A stretch of 64,000 nt of DNA from contig CM057456.1 of the NCBI GenBank assembly GCA_016271365.2, positions 165,020,501-165,084,500 on the forward strand. The letters are read 5' to 3'. The translations under genes and the position numbers were made by a program. Positions 20,958-31,494 of this stretch are shown one piece after another. The number at the start of each line of letters is the position of its first letter. Position 1 is the first letter of the stretch. The notes beneath the pieces are model-generated. The model made no database searches. It was not told the DNA's origin and worked only from the letters and a program-made list of their open reading frames with translations. This DNA comes from Neoceratodus forsteri. Lineage: Eukaryota; Chordata; Ceratodontiformes; Ceratodontidae.

Positions 20958-21600
20958 CCTGATTTGTTTTGGGGGAGAAACCTGAGTCCAGTGTGATCAA
21001 TTTTAATGAAGGATTTAAATGAAATAACAAGTACTTTAGTTTTAAGGGGCTTCCATAGTTTCCCTGGGTTTTGAAGCTTTCTGGTTTTCCTGCACTCTTC
21101 TGCTCCAGGAACAGTGGGTAGAGAAGCCTGAAGATGAACTGTTTGCTATGCCTGTTGGTCTGGGCCTGCTGGGAGATGTGACCATGTTTGGGGTGCAGAG
21201 CTGGTGAGATTGAAGATGTCTCAAGGTAAGAGACTCTACTTTAAATGCTGCCATCTCCTGAGAAATGCTTGGTGAGGTTCTGGAGTCTGAGACCCCCTTC
21301 CCCAGTACACCTGGCACCTAGACAATTGGGAAGTGGGGGGGATACATTCATACTAATGTTCATCTACGTCAACACTCTACTTCCTGCCTCAAAGCCAGAT
21401 AGCAATCCACCTTGTATGTGCCTCAGTTATAGAGCACTGCTGTACTTTCCCCAGAAGCTTGTCATGTGCCACAGTGTCAAAGAACTTGCTGAATTCCAGA
21501 TAGACTGCATCTATGATTTGCACCTGTGCTCCTCCATGGTCACTCACTTTAAGAAGGTGATCTGATTGGCAGGGCCACTGATTTTTGGTTTTTATCAGAA

Positions 21601-21769
21601 CACCTATTAAAATTCCAAAATGTGCACTTTCTACACACCGGTAAACACAAAACTTTTCACAAAATCTTGGCCTTTCTACAAAATTAGTGAAGCTACAGAT
21701 GTTGTATTTTTCTAAATTACATACAAATTTTCCAGCTGAAGGCCTTTCAGTATATCTAATCTGCTTGAT
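21601..21769. other. Spacer between two CR1 copies
   Basis: AT-rich, no similarity seen to the neighbouring elements, no ORF. Confidence 0.4.
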
Positions 21770-23538
21770 GTGATCCGCCTGTACGTTGAATTACAGTGGG
21801 TCCCATCCCCCCTCCCTTTATCTCTGACCCTCTCCTTTACTTTGTCTCACCCTGTCTTGAAATCACCAACCGTCTTCTGGTTCACAACCTCTGCCAGAAG
21901 TTCATTCCATCATGAAACCATCCATTCCATAAATGTCTCTGGAACTCCTTCCTGAACCTCCCTCACAACAATTTTTAGCTCTGCCACCTTGTGTTCCCCT
22001 TCTCACTCAAGGTAAGGATGTTCCAGAAGTCCACATTGTTTATACCTTTGAGATACTTGAAGGCTTCAACAATGTCCCCCCTCTCCCTTCTCAGCATGTC
22101 CTCATACAAGCTGCATACTAACACTGGATCATCTTTGTTTCTCTTCTTTGCACATTGTGGTGATTTACATCCTTTCTTGGGGGGGGAGGGGGTTCCAATA
22201 CTTCAAACAATACTCTAGGTGCAGTCCCATGGATTTGTACAGCAACAGGATCACCTTCCTCCTTTTCATTGTAAACCCACTAGTTATGCATGTCAACATC
22301 CTGTTTACTTTAGCTGCTGCCTTTTTGCATTGCAGACTGTTTAAGGTTATTGGTTATGACTACCCTTTGATCCTTTTCCTCCTCTATCACTGTGACTTTA
22401 AGCCCCCTCAACCTTAATTCAGCTCTCGTGTTCTTGCAACCAATGTGCGTGACCTTGCCCTTTTGTGCATTGAACTCCAGCTGCCACATACTAGACAGCC
22501 TTTCAAACTTTGCAAGGTCCTGTCTAAGGTTCTTGACCCCCATTTTGATGTCTACGCTCCCACAGAGTTTGGTGTCATCTGCAAAGAGGCAAATCTTTCC
22601 CTAATACCTTAACCTATGTTATTAATGAACATGTTAAACAACACAGGGCACAGCACTGACCTCTGCAGGACCCTGCTAGTGACATCCATTGATTCAGATA
22701 GCTCCCATCCCATTATTAAGTTTTGGATACCCCCCACTGAGCCAGTTTGCAACCCAACTTGCCAATCATACCCACCCCTAGGTCATTTAACTTTTTGATT
22801 ATCCACTTTTGGGGAACCAAATTGAAAGCTTTACTGAAATCTATGTGCAGTATAATTACAGCCAGCCACTTGTCAATAGCCTTCATTACCCAGTCAAAGA
22901 AGCTGATCAAGTAGGTGTTTGTTAAGGGGAGGAGCTGAACGGGGCCTAGATGAACTGTGGATTTATAACAGAGTTGTTTGTGGTCTCTGTCTGCTGAGAC
23001 ACAGAGAGGGAGGGAGAAAGCAGCCACAGCTTCCTTGAATTAAGGAGGTTATTTTCTAGACTACACTGAACTGAATTATTACTTTTTGGACCTGTGTAAG
23101 TAACTAGTATTGATTTTGTTTTTGTGGTTGACTTTGCTTAGTTTTAACTTTAATTTGCCAGAGAGGAACTGTAGCTGGGAGATATTTGCAGTCATTTGTG
23201 ACTAGACCTGGTACGTAACCTCTGTGAAATAGGTGTCTGAAAGGAAGGAAGGCACTTCCTGGGGTGGAGGGTCAGCGTTGTAGTTGATTGTTTCTGGACG
23301 GCATAGGTTTACTCCCTTCCACCCTTCCCCTCACCCCACCCACCCCAAGCACATTACTTCCTTTATAGCAGGGGTTCTGATATCACTTCCCCACAACTGC
23401 TAACAACATACACCTGTTCCTATCCCTAAAGGCACAGCACACTGAATAAGGGGTAGAGACACTCACAAGCTTGCACACAATACAACAAGAACAAAAAACA
23501 ACAAAAGAAAAGCATCTGTAACAGGAAGGGACACAGAC

Positions 23539-24465
23539 ATGTGGGGAGTGGTGCAATGCACTGGCTGTGGAGCAGCAGTCTTCCAGGAGACATTCTGGAG
23601 TCTTCGTTGCTGCCCTATTTGCAGGCACCTCTCTGGTCTGAAGGAGGAGGTTGTTCGTCTCCATGCTGACCTGGCAAGGATTCGGGAAACCTGCTCCCCC
23701 ACCCAGGGACCACCTAGGCCACCACCACTACCTGAGAGGTTGCCAAGAAAGAGGAGTGGTTGGACCATGGTGGGCTCAGGAAGGGCAAGGGTGGTGGAAC
23801 AGAGGTGCATCCCTCCAGTTGTGCCTCTCCACAATTCATTCACCACTCTGGCAGAGAATGGTTCCTCTATGGAGGCACCCACAGTGGAGACCAAGGAGGA
23901 TGCTGGGAATCTCCACAATGGAGACCCACAGGAGGGTGGCACAGGAACCCACAGGGTAAGGAAGCAACTCCTGGTGGAGTACTCCGTTCTTAGGGGGGTA
24001 GAACTGGGGGAGGGAGGGGAAAGGGAGGTAAGGTGCCTGCCTGGTGCCATGGCTTGAAGCAACAGGAAACGAATCCTCAGGATCATGGGAGCAGCTGCAA
24101 GGGGGAGGGAGCTGGATGTCATTATCCACCTAGGGATGAATGACCTGGCTGAGAATGGGATCAGAGCAGTGCAACAGGCATTAGTGGAGTTGGGGAGGGG
24201 CCTTTGACAAGTAGCACACACGGTAACTTTCTCGGAAGTGCTACCTGTCTATGGCATGGATGAGGCTAGGGTACTCCACACCATGGGATTCAATGACTGG
24301 TTGAAAAACTGGTGCAGAGCTCAGGGATTTGGCTTCATTGGAGACTGGAGCTCTGCCTGGAGGGATACAGGCCTGTACAGGTGCGATGGTCTGCATCTAT
24401 CCTGGAGAGGAACCAGGATCCTAGGTGATAGGTTTAAATGCTTCATTGGCAAGCATTTAAACTAG
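23539..24465 (+). pseudogene. CR1-A ORF1: zinc-finger/esterase protein
   Basis: One frame from 23539 to the TAG at 24463-24465 is broken by TGA at 24055-24057 and 24205-24207. The N-terminus has C-x2-C and CC-x2-C pairs (CTGC, CCPIC), a zinc-ribbon-like finger, then a Glu/Leu helix. The second half is the SGNH-type esterase of CR1 ORF1p: IIHLGMNDLAENG, VTFSEVLPV and YRCDGLHLSWRG with the Asp-x2-His pair. The GDS nucleophile block has changed to EYSVLRG, which keeps the Ser. In CR1 elements this protein binds RNA and may act on lipid; here it is inactivated. Confidence 0.8.
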
Positions 24466-27220
24466 CCAAGGGGGGGAGGCACTGAAAAGGAGAAGTGAAA
24501 TCCTAGCCCCCAAAAAAATCAGGGTAGTTAGTGAGGTAAACACCAAGATAGAGCAGTCAATAGGGAGAAGGGCTGGGGTAAATGGAGAAAAAGACAAGGG
24601 CAGTAAGGTCAGGGATGTGACAAAATGAAATAAAGCCATAAGAAAATGGAGGGTAATGAGTACCAATGCCCGTAGTCTAGGTAAAAAGCTCCCCGAAATG
24701 GTGACCTTGATGGAAGAGGGATGCCTGGATATCATGGCAGTCACAGAAACATGGTACACAGACAACCATAACTGGGATATCAACATACCAGGGTATACAA
24801 TCTACAGGAGGGACAGAGAGGGAAGAAGAGGAGGAGGAGGAGTAGCTCTCTATGTAAGGGAAGGGATCAAAGCAACAGAACTAAAGGGTAAACAGGGAGG
24901 AGAGGAGGCACTGTGGGTCATCCTGGAGACTGGAAATGGCTCCACAATCCGCACAGGGGTTGTATACAGATCCTCATCTCAGGGGGAGGAAATAGACAAG
25001 GAAATGATAGAAGACATCATTGGGATGGCAGAGAAAGGGGAGGTATTACTGATGGGGGACCTGAATATGGCAGATGTTAACTGGAGCACCTTTGCTGCAG
25101 TCACATCCAAGAGCAGGGCCATTCTCAATGCCCTACAGGGGGCATGCCTCAGACAGCTAGTTTTGGAACCTACTCAGGAGGGCGCAATCTTGGACCTGGT
25201 ACTCTCAAATGAGGATGGAGAGAGGATCTCTGAACCAGAAGTATGTGGCCATCTGGGAACAAGCGATCACGAAACAGTGTGGTTCACGATAAACTTAGCT
25301 GTAGAGTCAAGCCACAGAAAAGTGAAGGTACTGGACCTCAGGAGGGCTGATTTTGGCAAAATGGGAGAGTGCCTCAGAAAAGCACTAGCAAACAGGCAAG
25401 AAGGTGGGGTGGAGCAACAATGGGGATCATTAAAACTGCCATCACAGAGGCAACAAGCCTTTGTGGGAAGCAAATAAACAAATCAAAATGAAAGAAGAAA
25501 CCTCTATGGTTCTCAAAAGAAGTAGCAGGAAAGGTAAGGGAGAAAGAAATAGCATTCAGCAAGTATAAGGAAACACAGAAGGAGCAGAACAGAGAACTGT
25601 ACCAGTTAAAGCAGAAGGAAGCGGGGAAAGCAGTCAGAATAGCAAAGGCCCAAACCAAGGAAAAGACAGCCAACTTGGTTAAGAAGGGGGATAAAACCTT
25701 TTATAGGTACATTAGGGAGCAAAGAAAGACTAAGGCAGGGATACTGAAGCTGAATAAAGAGGAAGGTGGTTGGACAGATAGCGACAGTGAAAACGCAGGG
25801 ATACTGAACGAATACTTCTGTTCAGTATTCACAATAGAAAAGCAGGGGGAGATACCTAATCCAGTCAAAAGAAGCACTCTGGATAGGGGGTTGATATTAG
25901 TCCTTTAACAGAAGAAAGGGTTCTGAAAGAACTCTTAAAACTGAAGGTGAATAAACCAATGGGGCCTGATGGGATTCACCCCAGAATTCTAAAAGAACTA
26001 AGGGAAGAACTAGTAACACCACTGACTACTTTTTTAAATAAATCATGGAAGGATGGTGTGGTACTTGAGGACTGGAGAAGGGTGGATGTGATTCCCCTTC
26101 ACAAAAGTGGGAGCAAGACAGAGGCAGGAAACTACAGACCTGTCAGTTTGACCTCAGTGGTAGGGAAAATGATGGACTCACTGCTGAAGGAAAGAATTGT
26201 TGAGTACCTAGAGGCCTGTGGGGCACAGGACCCAAGGCAGAATGGATTCACAGCAGGAAGGTCATGTCAGACAAATCTAATTGATTTCTTTGACTGGATG
26301 ACCAAAGCAGTAGACCAGGGAGGGGTTGTGGACATGGTCTACCTAGACTTTAGCAAGGCATTTGACACAGTCCCACACAAAAGATTAATAAACAAATTAG
26401 CCAGCCTGGGAGTGATCCCAGGGTGGTAGCCTGGGTAAAACACTGGTTGGACAACAGGACACAGTGGGTAATAGTAAATGGAGTCTACAGTGAAGAAAGG
26501 AGGGTTACTAGTGGGGTACCACAGGGTTCAGTACTGGGGTCGGTCCTTTTTAATGTCTTTATAAGTGACATTACAGAGGGACTAGAAAGGAAAGTATGTC
26601 TCTTTGCAGATGACACAAAGATCTGCAACAGGGTTGATATGCAAGGTGGGGGTGGAAAGGATGAAAAGGGACTTGGCAAGGTTGGAGGAATGGTCAAATG
26701 CATGGCAGCTTAGATTCAACGCGAATAAGTGCAAAGTAATGCACCTGGGAAACAAAAACCCAGGGGAAGAGTACACTATGGGGAGTGAGATACTAACAAC
26801 AACAAAAATGGAAAGGGACCTAGGGGTAGTCATATCAGACGACCTAAAGGTGGGCCAGCAATGTGAGAAGGCAGTAAGGAGTGCTGGGGGGATACTGGGA
26901 TGCATAGGGAGAGGCATCACCAGTAGAAAACAGGAAGTTGTTGGCCATCTGTACAGATAGTTGGTAAGATCACATCTGGAGTACTGTGTACAGTTCTGGA
27001 GATCCCCTCTCTGCAAAGACATAGACAGGGTGGAGGCTGTCCAGAGGAGGGCAAACAAAATGGTGCAGGGTCTGCACCAGATGACATATGAAGAAAGACT
27101 AAAGGAGCTTAAGAGTATAGCCTCGAGGAAAGGAGAGAGACGGGGGACATGATAAAACCTTTCAAATACCTCAAGGGAATCAACAAAGTCCAAGAGGGTA
27201 GCATCTTTCAGAAAAGAGAT

Positions 27221-29372
27221 AATAATAATAATAATAATAATAATTGTATTTATATAGCGCCTTTCACTGTATCAAGGCGCTGAACAGGTCAATAAAAGCT
27301 TCAACACACAACACAAACATCAAAACCACAAAGATTATAAAATATGTCATAAAAACATAACAAATTACAATAAAATTTCACACACTTTACAGTACATTTA
27401 ACCTTCCGAGAAGGCCATTCTCCAAAGATGAGTTTTCAATTCTTCTGAAGATCTCCACGGAGGAGCATTCCGTGATCGGCATGGTAGAGAATTCCAAAGT
27501 GGGTGCAGCATGAGAAAATGCTCTGCTGCCAGAGGATTTCAAACTCACTCTTGGAATCTCTAACAACCCCATGTCGGCCGAGCGGAGTGATCGGCCAGGG
27601 CAGTAAGGAACCGAAGGTCTTTCAGATAGGACGGACCCTGATCATGAAGGGCTTTAAAAGTCAGTAAAATGACTTTAAGGTGATCCGCCATCAGTGGAGA
27701 GCCAGTGCAGTTCGCGCAGCACCGGGTAATGTGACAGGACCTACCTGTCCCAGTCAAAACCCGGGCTGCCGCGTTCTGCACAAGCTGTAGGCGGCGGATT
27801 TCAACCCCAGAAAGCCCAAAGTAAAGGGTGTTGCAGTAGTCGAGGCGCGAGGACACAAAAGCGTGGACCAATGTAGACAGAGAGTCAGACGGAACAAGGT
27901 GCTTAACCTGGGCAATATTCCTAAGATGGTAAAAGGAAGTCTTGACGACGGCTGACACTTGAGATTGAAAAGTCAGCCTATCGTCAAGAATCACCCCAAG
28001 GTTGCGCACCCATTCAGAGGCTGGTAGTGACACACTGCCGAGAAAAATTCCAGATGGCATGCCAGTACATGACCTCTCAATCTGACCACCCGGGTCCACG
28101 ATCAAAACCTCAGTTTTCTCCGAGTTCAACTTTAGCCAACTAGAATCCATCCAGTCTTGGATTTCCCCCAGACAGTTATTAAATACCGAGAGAGCTCCAT
28201 CCTGGTTGGGTGCAAAAGACAGGTATAGCTGGGTATCATCTGCATAGCAGTGAAACCGCAGCCCATACTGTCTTATAATGTTTCCGAGGGGCAGCATGTA
28301 CACTGCAAATAACATGGGCGACAGCACAGAACCCTGAGGCACTCCACACAACAAAGAGACTGGGCCAGAGGAAAAATTCCCCGATACAACTTTGTGATCT
28401 CCCAGTGAGGAATGACTCGAACCATTTAAAAACGGTTCCAGACATTCTGCAAATTTGCTCAGGCATGCTAGCAACACCATGTGATCCACAGTGTCAAAAG
28501 CTGTGGAGAGATCAAGGAGAACCAGAATAGAACGTCTCCTTTGATCTCTCGCCCTCAGAAGATCATTTAGCACCCGAACCAGCACAGTCTCGGTACTGTG
28601 TCTTTTACGGAAACCAGACTGGAAGGATTTGTAGATATTATGGATGGTTAAATGGTCATCCAATTGAGCAGCTACGATCTTTTCAATAACCTTCCCAATA
28701 AAGGGAAGGTTTGAGATGGGTCTATAGCTGGAAAAACAATCTGGGTCCAAGGAAGCTTTCTTCAAGACAGGTGTCACCACCGCCTCTTTCAAGGAGCTAG
28801 GAAACTCACCTGACTCCAGACAATTTGTGCCAAAACTGGACCAATGATGTCTACACACCCCCAAAATTAGGGTAGTCGGTCCAGGATCCAAGCCACAGCT
28901 TGTAGGACGCACACTGTGGATGATCCTCATAATATCCATGAACTCAGGTCGACTAAAGGAACTCCAGGAGAAACGAGGTCCTGTGCTCTCGCACACTCCC
29001 ACCACATCACCCTTAGAGGTTGTCAGACACAAGTCTGTCCTGATGTCAGCCACCTTAGTTGCAAAGTATCGAGCAAGCTCATCGCACTCAGTTTGCGAAA
29101 AGGCCTTCCGAACTTGCAGACAGGCTGGGTTGCACAGTCTATCTACAGTTCGGAACAGCTGAGCCGGTCGATTCTGAGCAACTGCAATCTCCCCTGGACA
29201 GGAATTCTGCCTTCTTATGGGTGATTGCAGATTGATAGCTGGTATAATGTTCAATCAATCTAAGACGGTCGGCATCAAGGGTGGACTTGCGCCAGCAATG
29301 CTCTAACCTTTGCCCTTGTCTCCGCATCTCCCTCAGAGTCCCATCAAACAAGGGGCCCTGGGGTGACGGGAG
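27221..29372 (-). mobile_element. L2 LINE inserted in CR1-A, 5'-truncated
   Basis: The 3' end is at the left: an ATA/AAT repeat tail at 27219-27244 and the block TATATAGCGCCTTTCACTGT typical of L2 3' ends. It is flanked by AGAGAT (27215-27220 and 29373-29378), and removing it restores the CR1-A frame. The 5' end at 29372 lies between the endonuclease and RT regions. Confidence 0.85.
27560..29254 (-). CDS. L2 ORF2 fragment: reverse transcriptase
   Basis: The 564-codon frame is open throughout. L2-clade RT motifs are present in order: GLDPGPTTLILG, PVLKKASLDP, YRPISNLPFIGKVIEK, SGFRKRHSTETVLVRV, LDLSTAFDTVDH (the L2 signature), GVPQGSVLSPMLF and the catalytic YADDTQLYLS, then the thumb NLGVILDDRLTF. 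The endonuclease is missing because the element is 5'-truncated. A frameshift near 27565 separates the last domain (SGSRAFSHAAPTL, 27572-27387). The methionine at 29254 is not a natural start. It is young or slowly decayed compared with the CR1s around it. Confidence 0.85.
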   Translation of the reverse strand: MNIIPAINLQSPIRRQNSCPGEIAVAQNRPAQLFRTVDRLCNPACLQVRKAFSQTECDELARYFATKVADIRTDLCLTTSKGDVVGVCESTGPRFSWSSFSRPEFMDIMRIIHSVRPTSCGLDPGPTTLILGVCRHHWSSFGTNCLESGEFPSSLKEAVVTPVLKKASLDPDCFSSYRPISNLPFIGKVIEKIVAAQLDDHLTIHNIYKSFQSGFRKRHSTETVLVRVLNDLLRARDQRRRSILVLLDLSTAFDTVDHMVLLACLSKFAECLEPFLNGSSHSSLGDHKVVSGNFSSGPVSLLCGVPQGSVLSPMLFAVYMLPLGNIIRQYGLRFHCYADDTQLYLSFAPNQDGALSVFNNCLGEIQDWMDSSWLKLNSEKTEVLIVDPGGQIERSCTGMPSGIFLGSVSLPASEWVRNLGVILDDRLTFQSQVSAVVKTSFYHLRNIAQVKHLVPSDSLSTLVHAFVSSRLDYCNTLYFGLSGVEIRRLQLVQNAAARVLTGTGRSCHITRCCANCTGSPLMADHLKVILLTFKALHDQGPSYLKDLRFLTALADHSARPTWGC

Positions 29373-30154
29373 AGAGATGTGCAAGAACAAGGGGGCACAA
29401 TCTGAAGATGGGGGGGGATGGCTCAGAGGTTATGTGAGGAAGTATTTCTTCACAAAGAGGGTTTTAGATGCATGGAACAGCCTTTCTGAGGAGGTCATAG
29501 AGTCAAAAATAGTGGGGGAATTCAAAAATGCATGGGACAGACATAAGGCAGTTCTAGTGGGGGGTAGGAGGAAGTAGGCTGTTGGTTAATTTGGATCTGC
29601 AGCTTATCCATTAGGTAGAGAAATGGGCAGACTAGGTGGGCCATGCAGTCCTTATCTGCTGTCAAATTCTATGTTTCTATGTTTCTAAGTTGGTCTGGCA
29701 CAACCTTTTTGCCATGAACTCATGCTGCCCCTCATCCTGGAACCTAATTGCTTCAAAGAATTCAACCAACTGTTCTTTCATGATTGTCTCCATCAGCTTT
29801 CCCACTGTAGATGTCATGCTGACAGGTCTGTAGTTCCTGTGTTGTCCCTAGCCCTGCTTTTATGTGGTGGCACCACATGTGTTATTCTTCACTCCAGCGC
29901 ATCACCCCTGTATCTAGCGAACTGTTAGGAAGGTCCACAAGTAGTCCTGCTAAAAGCTGCCGGCTCACTCAGTACCCTGGGTTACATGCCATCTGGTCCT
30001 GTGGACTTGTCCACCCTGAGGGTACTCAGTTCCTTTATGACACAGTCCATCATGAACCTTGCCTCTCCCATACTTATATCCCCACTCCCCCTGCCCACCT
30101 TACTTGTGGCACTGGTCCATTTATCCCTTTAGAAAAGAAAGAATAAAAGTATTC

Positions 30155-31494
30155 TTTTTTTTTTCTTAGTACTTTTCAATCAATCAATCAATCAATCAAT
30201 CAAGTCTTTATTTAACCAGGCGTTCATCGTTGAGCAGAAGCTCATTTGCAAGATGGACCTGGGTGGAGCATGAACAATTGTATATACAGGTCAACACAGG
30301 TATTTACAAGGCAATACAGATAATACTCTTTACAGAGAGGAAGAAAAAGAAGATCATATGTACATAGAATTATATAGATATTATACAGATTACATGGTAT
30401 TTACATACATAGAAGTGTCTATAGGAAGATAAAGCAGGTTATCTAAGGTTGCAGGAGGAAGTAACGGAAGAAAAAATAAAATAAAAATATACACCAGGTA
30501 GAGGTGAAGGTAGGGGAAGAGAGGAGGGAAGTAGGGGGAGAAAGGCTAGGAGGGCAAGGTGCACAGAAAGGAGTTGGTAAAGCTGGATGTAGAGAAGGTG
30601 GATGGAGAAAAGGAGTATGTGTGAGCCCCGGGATTGAATGCTATAAAGTACGGGGCATGGTAGGATGTCACAACCCAGGGTAGTGAGTTCCTATCCGAGG
30701 TTGGGAAAGGAAGAATAAGGGGATGGATGGGCCTAGTGTTGATAAGACAGGGGGATAAGAGAGAGAACAATTAGGCTGGTGAGGAGTAAGCTGGGGGTCA
30801 GTACTTAAAATTGGGTCTAGGCGTGGCTATATACCAGTACTGGGTCTGAGTGGGTGAAGCAGTTACATACTTCTCTGATTGTACGGAAATAAAGCATCTT
30901 GAAAGCATTTATACCGATTAGAGTGCTTAATTTGAGGGTTTTTTGTAGATCGTTCCATAAGGTAGGTAGCACGAAGCTTATGGCTGCTCTGCCGAAGCGG
31001 GATTTTGCTTTGGGTACTTTAAGTGTAATAGCTGAGTAGCTTCTTAACGCGTATTTCCCAATTTTTACCTTATTGGCTCCCGATCTGCCCATTACATCTT
31101 GGCATCCCCTGTCATCCTGCCACCATCTGATCCACTTCAGCCCCTGTGGAGCCCCCAGTGCCATTTTTCCTCCTCTACTAGTGACTTGCATGAGTGGGGC
31201 ATGCAATGATGCCAAGGGGGGAGAGTGCACACATCCACATGCACTCCTTCCCGGCGCTGTGCCCCAACTCACTCCCCTTTAGCACAGCGTCAGTGCAATG
31301 TCCCTCCAGCCTCTGCTAGGGGCACCAACTGAAACCCCTCTCCCCCAGAGAGGGAGAGCAGCATTTGGGTGCTCATTCCCTCTCTGTCCTTGCCAACCCC
31401 TGGAGACCAGAGTCCGTTCCTGAACCAGGTTTGCCGGCGTGGAGCGAGGTGTGGCATCCAGCGCCTCAACCCTCAGCACCACCAGGCCGGGCAC
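30155..31494 (-). mobile_element. Rex1-like LINE 3' copy inserted in CR1-C
   Basis: It is flanked by AAAAGTATTC (30145-30154) and AAAAGTGTTC (31495-31504), a 9/10 match. The left end is the 3' tail, (TCAA)n at 30178-30202 followed by TTTATTTAACCAGGC..CATTTGCAAG..GGACCTGG. The C-terminal coding block on the minus strand is at 31070-30817 (KSRFGRAAISFVLPTLWNDL, like the WNSLP end of Rex1/L2-type ORFs). The GC-rich part at 31080-31494 is not recognised and may be an internal region or a separate insert. Confidence 0.65.

Larger units (their letters stand above)
19711..21346. mobile_element. LTR-like insert (probable solo LTR, 1636 bp)
   Basis: It starts TGCAAGCCCCCC and ends GGGGGGGATACA, so it has TG...CA ends with inverted C/G runs. 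It is flanked by a 4-bp duplication TTCA (19707-19710, 21347-21350) and interrupts a CR1 frame that reads through when it is removed. A TATA-like AATATATATA lies at 19841-19850 and an AATAAA at 20952-20957, both on the plus strand. If these are the U3/R and R/U5 signals, R would be about 1.1 kb, which is long. It has no protein-coding domain. Orientation (plus) is inferred from these signals; class (ERV, Gypsy or other) is not determined. Confidence 0.65.
19083..21600 (-). mobile_element. Old CR1 LINE (CR1-0), RT to C-terminus, split by an LTR-like insert
   Basis: Minus-strand CR1 ORF2 sequence occupies 21600-21347 (RT block VYLEFSKFFDTVAHDKLL, then WIAIWL) and 19710-19091 (LAPLLFNIF, DLNKLND, YEFLHLGKKN, RRIRRHALKF). 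The two parts are in frame once 19711-21346 and one TTCA are removed. The rest of its C-terminus is at 4075-4273, beyond the hAT. It has several stop codons and is the oldest layer in this region. Confidence 0.8.
24656..29577 (+). pseudogene. CR1-A ORF2: APE endonuclease and reverse transcriptase
   Basis: The endonuclease is intact in frame at 24656-25477: STNARSL, VTETW, GVVYRSSS, MGDLNMADVNW and SDHETVWF. The frame is then lost near 25480 and again near 25900. RT blocks are at 25947-26429 (MGPDGIHPRILKEL, IPLHKSG, NYRPVSLTS, YLDFSKAFDTVPH) and 26423-26713 (GVPQGSVLG, catalytic FADDTKI). The thumb and C-terminal blocks (CKVMHLGNKNPG, RSHLEYCVQFW) are at 26604-27193. The L2 at 27221-29372 splits the last part, and the end (YFFTKRVLDAWNSL) is at 29440-29577. 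At least three frameshifts make it inactive. Confidence 0.85.
22917..29686 (+). mobile_element. Near full-length CR1 LINE (CR1-A) inserted in CR1-C
   Basis: It is flanked by AAGTAGGT (22909-22916) and AAGTTGGT (29687-29694), a 7/8 match; having one copy restores the RT frame of CR1-C. It has a 5' UTR (22917-23538), ORF1 (23539-24465), ORF2 (about 24656-29577, interrupted by an L2) and a 3' end of TTCTATG repeats at 29666-29686. Without the L2 it is about 4.6 kb, the length of a complete CR1. Confidence 0.85.

Noticed and set aside
23383..24221. Minus-strand frames opposite CR1-A ORF1 (252 codons)
   Set aside because: They are antisense shadows; the plus strand has zinc-finger and esterase motifs in the expected CR1 position.
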